Assembly: GCF_030813695.1 (NCBI RefSeq)
Contig: NZ_JAUSVA010000002.1
Coordinates: 1,364,001 to 1,428,000 of the forward strand
Direction of reading: 5' to 3'
Source: Kitasatospora herbaricolor
Lineage (GTDB): Bacteria > Actinomycetota > Actinomycetes > Streptomycetales > Streptomycetaceae
DNA: 64,000 nucleotides
The position numbers and the translations under genes are program-made. The stretch's first letter is position 1; each line of letters begins with the position of its first letter. Shown here in pieces: positions 42,788-52,570 of the stretch. Below the pieces are notes generated by a model, which was given only the letters and a program-made list of their open reading frames with translations, was not told where the DNA came from and did not search any database.

Positions 42788-44104
42788 GTGCGGCAAGAGC
42801 AACGCGACACCACCGGCCGCCGCAGTAGCAGCACGGCCTCCACCAGGGCGAGCGCCGTCCTGGCGGGCTATCCGGAGCCCGCCGACAAGGCCTCGCTGCG
42901 CCGCACCAACCTGGGCGTGATGCTGCGCCACCTGCGGGAGAACGGCGAGCAGTCCCGCACCCATCTCGCGGCCGCGACCGGCCTGCCCAAGGCCACCGTC
43001 TCGGTCCTGGTGGCCGATCTCATCGAGCGCGGACTGGTCCGCGAAGGAGCGCCCGACCGGGCCGGCGCGGTCGGCCGCCCGCACCGGATGGTCGACCTCG
43101 ACGGCCGCTGGATCTGCGGCGTCGGCGCCGAGATCGGCCCCGACCACATCACCGTCCTCGCCCTGGACCTGCGCGGCACCGTCGTCCACGAGGACCGCCG
43201 CGCCCTGGACGTGCCCGCCCTCACCCCGCAGGCCGCCTTGCGCGAGGTCGCCGACCAGGTCGCCGACTGCCTCAGCGCGGTGGCCGACCTCGGCATGCAC
43301 GCCATCGGGATCACGCTCGTCACCCAGGGGTCGGTGGACGCCGCCTCCGGCACGGTCGCCGTGGCCACCAACTTCGGCTGGCGCGACGTACGGGCGGTGC
43401 ACGAGCTGCGCGCACGGCTCGGGCGGCACGCACCGCCCGTCCTGGTCGAGAACGACGCCGAGTCCGGCGCCCTCGCCGAGTACCTGGCCGCCCCCGGCGC
43501 CGACGTCCGTGAACTCGTCTACGTCACCGGCGGGATCGGCGTCGGCGGGGCCAGCATCTCGGGCGGCAAACTGATCCGCGGCTCGGAGATCGGCCACATG
43601 AGGCTCGACCGCCTCGACCGGCCCTGCGCCTGCGGACGGACCGGCTGCTGGGAGGTCGCCGTCGGACTGCAGGCCTTCCTCGACGCCGCCGCGGACCCCT
43701 CCGACCGGGTCCACGACCTGTCCGTCGACCTCGCCGACCGGCTCGACGACCTGCTGGGCCGCGCCGACGCGGGCGAGCCCCGCACGCTCGCCGCCCTGGC
43801 CGCCCTCGCCGACGACCTGGCCCTGGGACTCGGCATCCTGGTGGACGTACTCAACCCACCAAGAATCGTCCTCGGCGGCTACTTCGCCGTGTTCGGCCGC
43901 TACCTGGTGGACGCGGCGCAGCGGGTCCTCGACGACCGCAGGATCGCGCCCACCCCCGGGCGGGTGGTCGTGACCGCCTCGACGCTCGGCCTCTCCAACG
44001 CCGCCCGGGGCGGCGCCCACCTCGCCCTAGAAGGCATCTTCCAGGACCCCTCCGACCTCCCGGTCCGACCCGAACCGACAGGCGAGCACGCATGGTCCCA
44101 CTGA
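42788..44104 (+). CDS. ROK-family transcriptional repressor
   Basis: This 438-residue regulator has an N-terminal winged helix (RRTNLGVMLRHLRENGEQSR, AAATGLPKATVSVLVADLIE) followed by a ROK sugar-binding domain. The latter carries GVGAEIGPDHITVLALDLRG, VENDAESGALAEYL, GSEIGHMRLD and the zinc motif CACGRTGCWE. This is the NagC/XylR arrangement, a repressor released by sugar rather than an enzyme. GTG 42788 follows GAGGAG. It is divergent from the second importer operon and faces a matching operator. Confidence 0.92.
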   Translation: MRQEQRDTTGRRSSSTASTRASAVLAGYPEPADKASLRRTNLGVMLRHLRENGEQSRTHLAAATGLPKATVSVLVADLIERGLVREGAPDRAGAVGRPHRMVDLDGRWICGVGAEIGPDHITVLALDLRGTVVHEDRRALDVPALTPQAALREVADQVADCLSAVADLGMHAIGITLVTQGSVDAASGTVAVATNFGWRDVRAVHELRARLGRHAPPVLVENDAESGALAEYLAAPGADVRELVYVTGGIGVGGASISGGKLIRGSEIGHMRLDRLDRPCACGRTGCWEVAVGLQAFLDAAADPSDRVHDLSVDLADRLDDLLGRADAGEPRTLAALAALADDLALGLGILVDVLNPPRIVLGGYFAVFGRYLVDAAQRVLDDRRIAPTPGRVVVTASTLGLSNAARGGAHLALEGIFQDPSDLPVRPEPTGEHAWSH

Positions 44105-44759
44105 GCCTCGACCGCCAGACTTGAGGGCAGGAGTCAGAGCTTCGGGTCCGGACGCGGCGCGCACGACCGACCTTTCCGCCGCGGACAGGGGACCGTGTCG
44201 ACGGTGCCGCGACACCGATCACCAGCAGGACGAGTGGGGCTCGACCTTGGGTCGAGAGCCCCTCATACTCGATCCACTCGGTGAACAGCCGGAGTGCCGA
44301 CGGGCCGGCGGCACGGCGCCGGGCTCGGGCGCGCGCGCCCTTGCCCCGCACCACCGTGGGCCGTTGGGCGTCCCTGCCCTGCCGGAAGGCTCGCACAGGA
44401 CGAACTCTTGACTTTTCCCGGCAAGTACTGCCACCTTGTGCTCACAGATGCTCGAACTAACCATTAAACGAGCATCCAGGAACACCATTTGCCACCTGGC
44501 GGGTGCTCGTAGGAGAAGTAAGCACCGGCGAGGGGACAGGCCCACATACCTGGCCGTCCCGTCGGCGGGAGCTCCCGAAACCTCCCGCCCACGGCGGCAG
44601 CGGCCGACGGATTCGTGTCGGCCGCAGGCAGGCGGCCGCGGCGAACGGCTCCGCGCCTCCACCCCGGCGATCCTGCTCCGGCCGTTCCGGCCGCCCCGCG
44701 CCCAGAACGGCCACTTCACGGCTCCCCCACACCGTGCATTGCCCATCGAAGGAGCACTC
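44105..44759. other. Intergenic region before the ricin-lectin protein, with inverted repeat
   Basis: No gene is supported in these 650 bases. A perfect inverted repeat GATGCTCG (44447-44454) and CGAGCATC (44469-44476), 14-base spacer, lies in the only AT-rich patch. The half-site TGCTCG recurs near 44502. This may be the operator of the downstream secreted-protein gene, some 285 bases ahead of its start. AAGGAG before 44760 is its ribosome binding site. Confidence 0.45.
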
Positions 44760-47252
44760 GTGTTCTCCCCTTCCCGCAGAGCTCTGGCGGCGGTGATCAC
44801 CGCTGGCGTCCTCACGCTGTCCGGTACCGCCGTGTCCCCGGCGTCGGCGACCCCACCCAGCGGTACCTACACGATCAGCGTCGGGTCCCCCGTCCCGTAC
44901 GCCTACCCGAACGACACCCCGTCCGCCCCGTACGTCGACAAGGACGGCACCTTCTACTTCCAGCAGTCCAACGCCCAGTACGAGGCCACCGGGCCGCGGT
45001 TCTGGAGCTTCTACACCGGGACCGACTTCGACACCGCCACCAAGTCGAGCGCGATCAGCAACTACGTGAACCCCGCGAACGCGAGCGACAAGAACAACGA
45101 CACCACGTGGCGGTGCAACAACAGCCCGACCGGCGTCGAGGCCACGTACGCGCCGAGCGGCTCCAACTACGCCCAGAAGAACTACTGCGACCTCGCCGGG
45201 GTGTGGGTCGACCCGGACACCGGTGACTGGTACGGCCTGGTGCACAACGAGTTCAGCCCGCAGCCCTTCGGCGACGGCCTGCACTACGACGCGATCGACT
45301 ACACGGTGTCCAAGGACCAGGGCAGGACCTGGGACATCAAGAGCCACGTGATCACCTCCCCGTACAGCACCACCCGGGGCGACACCACCGCGTTCCCGAA
45401 CAAGACCTACTCGTACGGCGACGGCGACCAGCGCCTGTTCGTGGACACCGCCTCCGGGTACTTCTACGTCTACTACGGCTCGCGCATCGTGGATCAGGGG
45501 GCCGGCGGCGGCTGGAAGGCCTTCTACGAGCACGTGGCCCGTGCCCCGATCTCCGGCAAGATGGCACCCGGCTCCTGGCAGAAGTGGTACAACGGCGCCT
45601 GGACCCAGCCCGGCGTCGGCGGCCAGGAGAGCAACATGGTCCCGGTCGGCTCCGGCAGCACCACCGGCTACACCCCCGTGTCCGGCGAGTACAACCCCGC
45701 GAACACCGGCACCGCGGCCCAGCAGATCGCCGCCGGCACGATGCCCGCGACCTCGCCGCTGTTCGTCATGGACATCACCTACAACGCCTACCTGGGCCTC
45801 TACATCGGCCAGCCGCAGGCCGTGACCCAGGACGGCACGTCGCCGCAGTACCTCTACGCCACCGACGACCTCTCCACCCAGAAGTGGTACCCGATCGGCG
45901 ACACCGGCAGCTACCACACGGCGTCCTGGTACCGCTGGTTCCTCGACGGCGCGAACAGGACCAACAACACGATCGTCGGCAAGAGCTTCCGCTCCTACTG
46001 CTCTTTCGGCTGCTCGAAGAAGGCCGACGGCACCACCTCGTCCGGCGAGTACGTCGACCTCACCATCACCCCCTCCTCCCCTGCCGCGGCGCCGGTCGAT
46101 CCGACCAAGACCTACCGGATCGCCAACGGCAACGGCCGGATCCTGGCCCAGGTCTCCGGCGGCTCCGCGACCACCTCGCTGGCCGGCGCCACCGGCTCCG
46201 CCCTGGAGTCCTGGATCTTCAGCGCCAACGGCGACGGGTCCTACCGGATCACCAACTCCTCCACCAGCCAACTGCTCGGTGTCGACACCACCACCACCGG
46301 CCGTACCTGGGGTGCCCAACCGACCGTCACCACCGCCGCACCGAGCGGTCCCAGCGTCGGACAGCAGTGGTGGGTCGTCCCCGGCACCACCACCTCCGGA
46401 GCAGCCACCGGCACCCTCAAGCTGGTCAACCGTCACAGCGGCCTGGTGATCGGCCTCTCCGCCGACTCCGCCCGGCTCGCCGAGACCACCCCCACCCGCA
46501 GCTGGACCAACACCACCGGCAACACGGTCGGCGGGACCCGCACCGCGAACGAGCAGACCCTCACCCTCACCCAGACCGGCCCGGCCCCCGAAATCGTCAC
46601 GGTCACCAACCCCGGCAACCGGTCCGGCAACGTCAACACGGCCGTGTCGCTGCAGCTCAGCTCCAACGACTCCGCCGGCAAGCCCCTCACCCTCTCCGCC
46701 ACCGGCCTGCCCGCCGGCCTGTCGATCAACTCCGCCGGCCTGATCACCGGCACCCCGACCACCGCCGGATCCTCGACGGTCACGGTCACCGCCTCCTCCG
46801 GCACCGCCACCGGCACGACCTCCTTCACCTGGGCCGTCAACCCGGTACTCAGCGGCACCCACACCCTGACCACCGGAGGCAAGGCACTCGACGACCCGAA
46901 CAGCTCCACCATCCCGAACACCCAGCTCATCACCTGGGCGACCAACGGGGGCACCAACCAGAACTGGGTCTTCACCCAGCAGACGGACGGCAGCTACCAG
47001 ATCGTGAACGGCCTCTCCAACCTCTGCATGGACGTCAGCGGCAACTCCACCAACGCCGGCGCCCAGATCATCCAGTGGACCTGCACCGGCGGCAACAACC
47101 AGCACTGGGTGATCACCCCGATCACCGGCGGCTACACCGTCACCTCCAAGAGCAGCGGGCTGCTGCTCACCACCGCCTCGACCTCCAACGGCGCCCTGGT
47201 CACCCAGCAGCCGGACACCGGCTCCGCCCTCCAGCACTGGATCATCAACTGA
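44760..47252 (+). CDS. Large secreted carbohydrate-active protein with two ricin-type lectin modules
   Basis: This 830-residue exported protein starts at GTG 44760 behind AAGGAG. A Sec signal (RRALAAVITAGVLTLSGTAV, cleavage near SASA) leads to a domain of about 400 residues with propeller-like strands (VDKDGTFYFQQSNAQYEATG, YGLVHNEFSPQPFGDGLHYD, YVYYGSRIVDQG). This domain resembles glycoside-hydrolase propellers, but I cannot assign a family or catalytic residues. A first ricin-B-like module follows (TYRIANGNGRILAQVSGGS), then a putative Ig/cadherin-like module (LSATGLPAGLSINSAGLITG), then a typical ricin-B/CBM13 module with QNWVFTQQTDGSYQI and NLCMDVSGNSTNAGAQIIQW. It probably binds and degrades polysaccharide outside the cell. 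Confidence 0.8.
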   Translation: MFSPSRRALAAVITAGVLTLSGTAVSPASATPPSGTYTISVGSPVPYAYPNDTPSAPYVDKDGTFYFQQSNAQYEATGPRFWSFYTGTDFDTATKSSAISNYVNPANASDKNNDTTWRCNNSPTGVEATYAPSGSNYAQKNYCDLAGVWVDPDTGDWYGLVHNEFSPQPFGDGLHYDAIDYTVSKDQGRTWDIKSHVITSPYSTTRGDTTAFPNKTYSYGDGDQRLFVDTASGYFYVYYGSRIVDQGAGGGWKAFYEHVARAPISGKMAPGSWQKWYNGAWTQPGVGGQESNMVPVGSGSTTGYTPVSGEYNPANTGTAAQQIAAGTMPATSPLFVMDITYNAYLGLYIGQPQAVTQDGTSPQYLYATDDLSTQKWYPIGDTGSYHTASWYRWFLDGANRTNNTIVGKSFRSYCSFGCSKKADGTTSSGEYVDLTITPSSPAAAPVDPTKTYRIANGNGRILAQVSGGSATTSLAGATGSALESWIFSANGDGSYRITNSSTSQLLGVDTTTTGRTWGAQPTVTTAAPSGPSVGQQWWVVPGTTTSGAATGTLKLVNRHSGLVIGLSADSARLAETTPTRSWTNTTGNTVGGTRTANEQTLTLTQTGPAPEIVTVTNPGNRSGNVNTAVSLQLSSNDSAGKPLTLSATGLPAGLSINSAGLITGTPTTAGSSTVTVTASSGTATGTTSFTWAVNPVLSGTHTLTTGGKALDDPNSSTIPNTQLITWATNGGTNQNWVFTQQTDGSYQIVNGLSNLCMDVSGNSTNAGAQIIQWTCTGGNNQHWVITPITGGYTVTSKSSGLLLTTASTSNGALVTQQPDTGSALQHWIIN

Positions 47253-47292
47253 CCGCCACCCCACAAGGGCGCACCTGACCCACCCAGCCGAC

Positions 47293-47323
47293 GGGGCCCT
47301 GCGGACACCCACCGCAGGGCCCC
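47293..47323 (+). terminator. Strong hairpin terminator after the ricin-lectin gene
   Basis: GGGGCCCTGCGG (47293-47304) and CCGCAGGGCCCC (47312-47323) form a perfect 12-bp stem with a 7-base loop about 40 bases after the stop codon. Confidence 0.85.
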
Positions 47324-47437
47324 CTCCCCTTTCCCCGACCTGGCCGGGTGCAGCATCCGGCCTCCCGGCCCAGCGCGCCCTGCGCGTGAGCCGGACAATC
47401 CGACGGCGTCCGCGGTCCTGGAGCGCCCCCGCCCGAA

Positions 47438-47625
47438 CGCCTCAACCCCCAGGCCGGCGCACTGGCCCCGCTGCTGCCCGCTCTCGCCCACCGACTGCCC
47501 CCGCACCCCGCCCTCCCGGACGACACCCGTGCCGGACGCTTCCAGCTGATGGGCGCGGTGCGCTCCGTGCTCGACGCCGTGAGCCCCCTGGCCCTGGTGC
47601 TGGAGGACCTACATCACGTCGCCAA
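47438..47625 (+). pseudogene. LuxR-type AAA ATPase relic (Walker B region)
   Basis: The plus strand reads ALAPLLPALAHRLPPHPALP, then LMGAVRSVLDAVSPLALVLE, followed by DLHHV. This matches the stretch leading to the Walker B motif of large LuxR-family (MalT/LAL-like) ATPase regulators. The Walker A region before it and everything after are absent, so only a small fragment survives. Confidence 0.5.
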
Positions 47626-47819
47626 CGTCCTCAAGACTTCACACCACCCGCAACAACGTCACCGATCTCCGCACCACCATCGACAACTTCTGATCCCCAC
47701 CGCCCTGCGGGCACTGTTGTGTGTGACGCTTCCCGCGCTCTGGGTACCACAGGGTCAGGGGGTTGACGACTTCGCCGTACGTCGCCGTCCCGGTGAACGC
47801 TTCCGTCAGGCTTCGCTCC

Positions 47820-48170
47820 ACCACTCGTCCGTAGTTGTGCGGGCGGCCTCCGCGTGGGGGAGGGCAGTTCCAGCATCTGGCAGCCGACCGCGTTGGGCTG
47901 CCGGACGATGGAGCGGGCCTCGGTGGTGTGCAGGGAGAAGACGAACGGTCCGGGCACCAGCAGCACACGGCAGAGGCCGGCCGTCACTTGGTGGACCAGT
48001 CGCTCCAGCGCGGGCACCGGCCCACGGGAGCGGCAGCCGTTGTCCAGATGGACCACCGACTCGGGCAGCCCGAGCAGACTGGCCATCCGGCAAACGGCGC
48101 TGCAGGTGGCCTTCCCTCTGCCACCTGTCGTACGGATAGCAGCGCAGGTAGATCGCCGTTCCCCGGTGGC
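47820..48170 (-). pseudogene. Resolvase-like protein, frameshifted
   Basis: The reverse strand begins RGTAIYLRCYPYDRWQREGH in one frame, then continues in another frame as ASLLGLPESVVHLDNGCRSR, VPALERLVHQVTAGLCRVLL, PGPFVFSLHTTEARSIVRQ and MLELPSPTRRPPA. This is the layout of small streptomycete proteins related to the catalytic domain of serine recombinases, which open AIYLRCYP-like and contain IPGPFVFSLDD-like strings. The catalytic Ser region is replaced in this subgroup. The frame break near 48110 makes this copy a pseudogene. Confidence 0.55.
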
Positions 48171-48411
48171 GCTTCGAGCGGTGTTGATGCGCATGACGTC
48201 CGCCTCCTCCAAGGACCTCCGGAGGCGCCCGACTCGGGGTTGAGAATCTGATGTCCGCCTCTGTTCCCAGAGAACGCCGACGGGCAATTCGAGTCCATGG
48301 TCCGGGAACTCGGGTTCGGCTACATCTCGCGTCATTCGCAAGGGAACGATAGGTAGTCCACCCCGTATCCGGACTCCCCCTCCGCAGGCCCACACTGGGC
48401 GGCCTGCCTCA

Positions 48412-50093
48412 TCACCGGGGGATAACCGGCAGGAGGATGCGGCTGGGGTGTGCGGGGTTGTGGAAGACCGTCTGCCGGGCCGTGCGCAGGATGGTCGCCT
48501 CACTGGGAGGGGCGCCGGTGTTGGGATTGCGGTCCCAGCGGGGGAAGCTGCTGGAGGTGATCTGGACGCTCAGACGGTGCCCGGCCGGGAAGACTTGGCC
48601 GGTCGACCAGAGGTCGATCCGATGTTCGTCCGGTTCGCCTGGCCGACATCGGATGCGGCGGATCCCGTCCGCGATGTTGAGGGATCGTCCCTCCTGGTCG
48701 ACGTCGCACAGGCGGGCGACCCAGTCGGTGGAGGGCGCGTCGCTGGCCGCATCGAGTAGCACGGTGAGGCGGCCGGTGACTTCCAGGTCATGGCTCAGCG
48801 GCTCGCTGGTGTAGACAAGGACGTCGGGGCGTTGCTCAACGGCGCGCTGGTCCTGCGGGCCCGGCGGGTAGGCGCTGGCCATCAGCAGGTTTCCGCCGCA
48901 GGTCGCCACTGGGTCGGTGGGGTCGTAGCAATAGGAGTCGGGATCCTCACCGTGGTGCGGGGGTCGCTGGGAGAGCTTGCCCTGAGCGTGCAGGTAAAAG
49001 GAGGTCTGCGTGGCGCGGGCCAGGGGCCAGGTGTCTTCGTCGCGCCAGCGGTCCGGGCCCATGACGAAGATCTTGACGGGTGCGGTCTCGGGCTCCGGAG
49101 AGAGCGCCGTGGGGGGTTTGAGCCAGCGGTCGAGCCAGTCGAGGCGTCGGGCGATCAGGGACGACGTCAGGTCGAGGGAGGCGGCACTGGCGGCGGTTCC
49201 GTAGTCGACCTGGCCGACCCGGCTGAGATGGCCGCTGGCGTGGTCCCAGGGACCCATCGTCAGTTGGGCGGGCCATCCGGTGGCGGCCATGGCGGTGTAG
49301 TTGTCCAGGACTCCTTGGGCGAAGACGTCATACCAGCCGCCCGCGTGAAAGGTGGGCAGCGAGATCCTGGAGTGTCTGCCCGCGACGCGGGTGTCGTCCT
49401 CGGCGGCGGGATCGTCCTGGGCACGTTCGAAGCCCACTTCCGGGATGCGGTGGCGGGCGAAGGCGGGGAATCGGCCGGCGGGCAGTTCCCAGTAGGTTCG
49501 GTCCTTGAGGTGGTCGAGGTCGGCGATCAGGGCGAGCGTCGCGGCCCGGCGCTGGGCGGGGTCAGCCGGGCCTGTGCGAGTGAGGTAGTCGATGCCCAAA
49601 ACGAGCGACAGGTATCCGCTGAGGCCAAGTTCAATGGCGCCGCCGCGGGTCCACAGGCCGTCGTGGGGGTCTGACCAGGTGAAGGTGGGCGTCAGAACCT
49701 TGAGTTCCGGGGGTGCGGCCAGGGCGGCCATCCACTGGGCGTTGCCCAGATAGCTGGCGCCGATCATGCCGACATCTCCGGTGGAGCGGGGCAGCCCTGC
49801 GGCCCACCGCACGGTGTCGTAGCCGTCGTGGGCCTCGTGGGTCAGGGGCTGCCACCGGCCCTGGGAGGAGGCCCGCCCGCGGGTGTTCTGCACGATCACC
49901 AGGTAGCCGCGCTTGACCGCGGCGACCGGGTCCAGCCCCGCCGCAATCATCGGCAAGGACTTCTCGTACGGGGTCCTGGCGAGGAGAGCCGGCCACGGGC
50001 CTGGCCCCCGGGCCGATAGACGTCCGCGTACAGCAGGACGCCGTCCCGCATCGCGACGGGGACTTCGAAGTCGACTTCCATGCGCTCAGTCAT
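48412..50093 (-). pseudogene. CocE/NonD-family hydrolase, frameshifted near 50010
   Basis: The gene encodes an alpha/beta-hydrolase of the CocE/NonD (X-Pro dipeptidyl-peptidase S15-like) family. From ATG 50093 the product reads MRDGVLLYADVYRPG, then shifts frame at a GGGGG run near 50010 and continues GPWPALLARTPYEKSLPMIA. The rest is complete: nucleophile GMIGASYLGNAQW, Asp region TFHAGGWYDVFAQG, His region GPWDHASGH, and the C-terminal jelly roll ending at 48412. Apart from the single-base shift the gene looks intact, so a sequencing error or phase variation is possible. Confidence 0.8.
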
Positions 50094-50352
50094 GATCCAC
50101 GTGCCTTCCACAGCCGCCAGCCGGGGTGTTTTGCCGGGCGGACATGTGATGCGAGGGTGGCGTTTGCGGTGGTACCCGTCCTCGTCAGCCGGTCCCATCG
50201 GGTCATCCGGCACGGCCGCTCGACATTGCAAGGTTACCGGGATCTGCAACAAATCTTCGGCCCGACCAGCGACGGATGTGCACCTTGAATCCTTCCCCAC
50301 CTTCGAGCCGGACGAGTGGATGAGAAAGCCGCTACAGCGGTTACCCTGCCGG

Positions 50353-52131
50353 TCAGGAGAACAGCTCGGACCAGGTGCCGTTGCCGTAGGGCTTGATGCC
50401 ACCACTGTTGTATCCGACACCGATTCGCGTGTAATCGCAGTTGACGATGTTCCGGTAGTGACCGCCACTCGGTCCTTCCGAGTACCAGCCCTGGAACGTG
50501 GCGTCCGGTGAGCTTGAACCGGCCGCCAGATTTTCGCCGACCGATCCGATGAAACCGAGCCTCTTGGCACGGTCGTTGACCGTTTCACCGGAAGGAGAGG
50601 TGTGGCCGAAATACTGCTTGGCCATCTCCTCGTTCACGTGATCCCGAGCTATCAGCACCAAGGTGCTGTCGGCCTTCAGACGGCTCTTGCAGCCGGCCCT
50701 GTCCCGAGCGTCGTTCGTGAGGTCGACAACCCTTTGCTCCAGCGGTGTCATGAGGGCGGCCTTCGGAGGGGCGGCGGGGTCACCGCTGCCACTGCCGGTG
50801 GCACGCGATGCTGAACCCGAAGCTGTCGGCTTCAGGGACGGTGCACCGAGCGCTACGTTCTCTGCCTCCGCGACTCCGGGGGAAGGAAGGGAAGACGGCG
50901 CCGAAACCGGCGAAGGCGTGGCTGGCGCGGAGGTGGCCGACCGCGCCTCCGCCGGCGTTTCCGCGGCCCCGGGGGCGCCCCGCCCGTCGGCGGCAGGGGC
51001 GCTGACCCTGCCCGAAGCCTTGTGTTCCTGGCCGGTCATGCTTCTGGCCGCAACAACGGTCAGCCCTGCGATCGCGCAGGTGGCAGAGGCTGCCAACACC
51101 ACGTTGCGAATGGTCTTCCCACGACGGCGGGAGGGGGACGCGTATGTCACCTTGATGGTCCTGTCCTGATGAACGGTACGGAAGGTTTCCGCCGCTGTGG
51201 CGGACGAGTCGCGTCCTGCAGGGAAGGACGTCGATGCGGAGAGTTCGGAAGGCGTCCCTGGCTGCGGTGCGGGCGGGATCGCAGACGGGCCGTACCCTGT
51301 GGCGAGGCCCGTCGGAACCACTTGCCTGTCGGCCAGGGCCACGAGCAACCCGGCTGGAACACCGACAAGCATGAAGTCGGCCAACAGCCGTTCAGTACGT
51401 ACGAGGCGGTCCGAAAGACCTGCGCAGGCGGCGCAGCGGCGCAGATGTCGCGCGGTGCGCTTGCGCCACAAGGAGCAGGGAACGTTGTCCCAGGCGGTGA
51501 TGGTGGCCTGCAGCCCCGCACACCTGGGCCGGGTGTTCAACGCCTCGACCAGGGTGCGCGAGATCTGCAGCTGCGCGTGCATCCGCTGGATGCGGACGGC
51601 GGCGTGTGCGGGTGACAGACCGAGAGCGGCGGCGACGTCGCAGCGGTTCATCTCACCGATGATCTCCAGCCACCACAGTGACAACAGGTCCTGGTTGACG
51701 GGGTCGAGCCAGCGGGCGGCCTCGACAGTGCGGCGGCGCTGTTCCGACAGATCCAACTTCAGGGCCGACAGCTTGGTGAAGCTCGCCCCTGCGCCGCCGG
51801 TCCGGACGGCAGCCTCATCGATCATCCCTGTGCGCTCGGAATCCCTGTGCAGCCGCCGCCGGCGGTCGTCGACCTGATGCAGGGCAATGGCCGACAACCA
51901 GCCCTTGAAACGCTCCGGGTCGCGAAGCGCCCGTATGTCTCTTATCGCACGAAGCATTGTCTCCTGTACGACATCGTCGATATCGGCCTGCCCGGTGAGG
52001 CCTCGCTCGACAATTGCGTACGTCATCGGCAGGCAGAAGCTCAAAAGCTCCTGCATAGCAGCCCGATCTCCTCCTTGAGCTGCGACGACCAGGGCAGCCG
52101 GTGAACGCTGCCCGTCGTCAGGGTGACTCAT
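50353..52131 (-). CDS. ECF-type sigma factor fused to zinc anti-sigma motif, membrane segment and extracytoplasmic CAP domain
   Basis: This 592-residue single frame combines a complete signalling path. Residues 27-94 form sigma region 2 (ADIDDVVQETMLRAIRDIRA, RFKGWLSAIALHQVDDRRRR). Residues 141-195 form region 4 (NRCDVAAALGLSPAHAAVRI). HLRRCAAC (229-236) fits the HxxxCxxC zinc anti-sigma signature. A membrane segment (about 342-363, VVLAASATCAIAGLTVVAA) is followed by a Pro/Ser/Ala-rich linker. Residues 462-592 are a CAP/SCP domain with LVLIARDHVNEEMAKQYFGH, SVGENLAAG and GHYRNIVNCDYTRIGVGY. The predicted topology puts the sigma part inside and the CAP domain outside. ECF groups with long C-terminal extensions are known in actinobacteria; the CAP fusion suggests wall or ligand sensing. 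Confidence 0.88.
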   Translation of the reverse strand: MSHPDDGQRSPAALVVAAQGGDRAAMQELLSFCLPMTYAIVERGLTGQADIDDVVQETMLRAIRDIRALRDPERFKGWLSAIALHQVDDRRRRLHRDSERTGMIDEAAVRTGGAGASFTKLSALKLDLSEQRRRTVEAARWLDPVNQDLLSLWWLEIIGEMNRCDVAAALGLSPAHAAVRIQRMHAQLQISRTLVEALNTRPRCAGLQATITAWDNVPCSLWRKRTARHLRRCAACAGLSDRLVRTERLLADFMLVGVPAGLLVALADRQVVPTGLATGYGPSAIPPAPQPGTPSELSASTSFPAGRDSSATAAETFRTVHQDRTIKVTYASPSRRRGKTIRNVVLAASATCAIAGLTVVAARSMTGQEHKASGRVSAPAADGRGAPGAAETPAEARSATSAPATPSPVSAPSSLPSPGVAEAENVALGAPSLKPTASGSASRATGSGSGDPAAPPKAALMTPLEQRVVDLTNDARDRAGCKSRLKADSTLVLIARDHVNEEMAKQYFGHTSPSGETVNDRAKRLGFIGSVGENLAAGSSSPDATFQGWYSEGPSGGHYRNIVNCDYTRIGVGYNSGGIKPYGNGTWSELFS

Positions 52132-52570
52132 CGAAAAATCCTCTCCTGCTCTTACCTATCGACCGACTGGGACGTTATCCGGACTTGAAGCGTTCGAACA
52201 ATGACGAACGGCACCAAGAAATTGTGTTACCCGCGGAGCCCGTCCGGCGCCCGGCCGTCGCTCGGCTCAGAAGGGAAGCTCCAGCTGCGAACGCAAGGCA
52301 GCAGGTCGGTCAACAGCAGGAGGATCGTCATCCGATCGAACACCACTGAAAAGGGCCCAATGAAAACGTTATTTCCGCGGGTTCGACTCGGCCGGAAGGA
52401 CTCCGCCTCACCACGCTCACGTCGTTGCCGGCGCCGCCGCTCCCCTGCTCGCTCCCGGTCGGACAAGCCGAGCGGCCGAGTTCGAGCCGGTCAAGACCTC
52501 CCCCTGATCCCTTTCGCCTTCCCGCCCGCTCGAAGTCCGCGCAGCCGCCGGGCCGGTCGCTGCCGACGAC
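52132..52570. other. Gap upstream of the sigma-CAP gene
   Basis: About 440 bases without a supported gene. It must include the promoter of the leftward sigma-CAP gene. The first 100 bases are relatively AT-rich. No obvious ECF-type AAC/CGTC promoter pair was recognised by eye. Confidence 0.35.

Noticed and set aside
44457..47312. 951-codon reverse frame opposite the ricin-lectin gene
   Set aside because: Low-complexity Gly/Val/Asp composition typical of antisense frames in high-GC coding DNA, no ribosome binding site, and the opposite strand has a signal peptide and lectin motifs.
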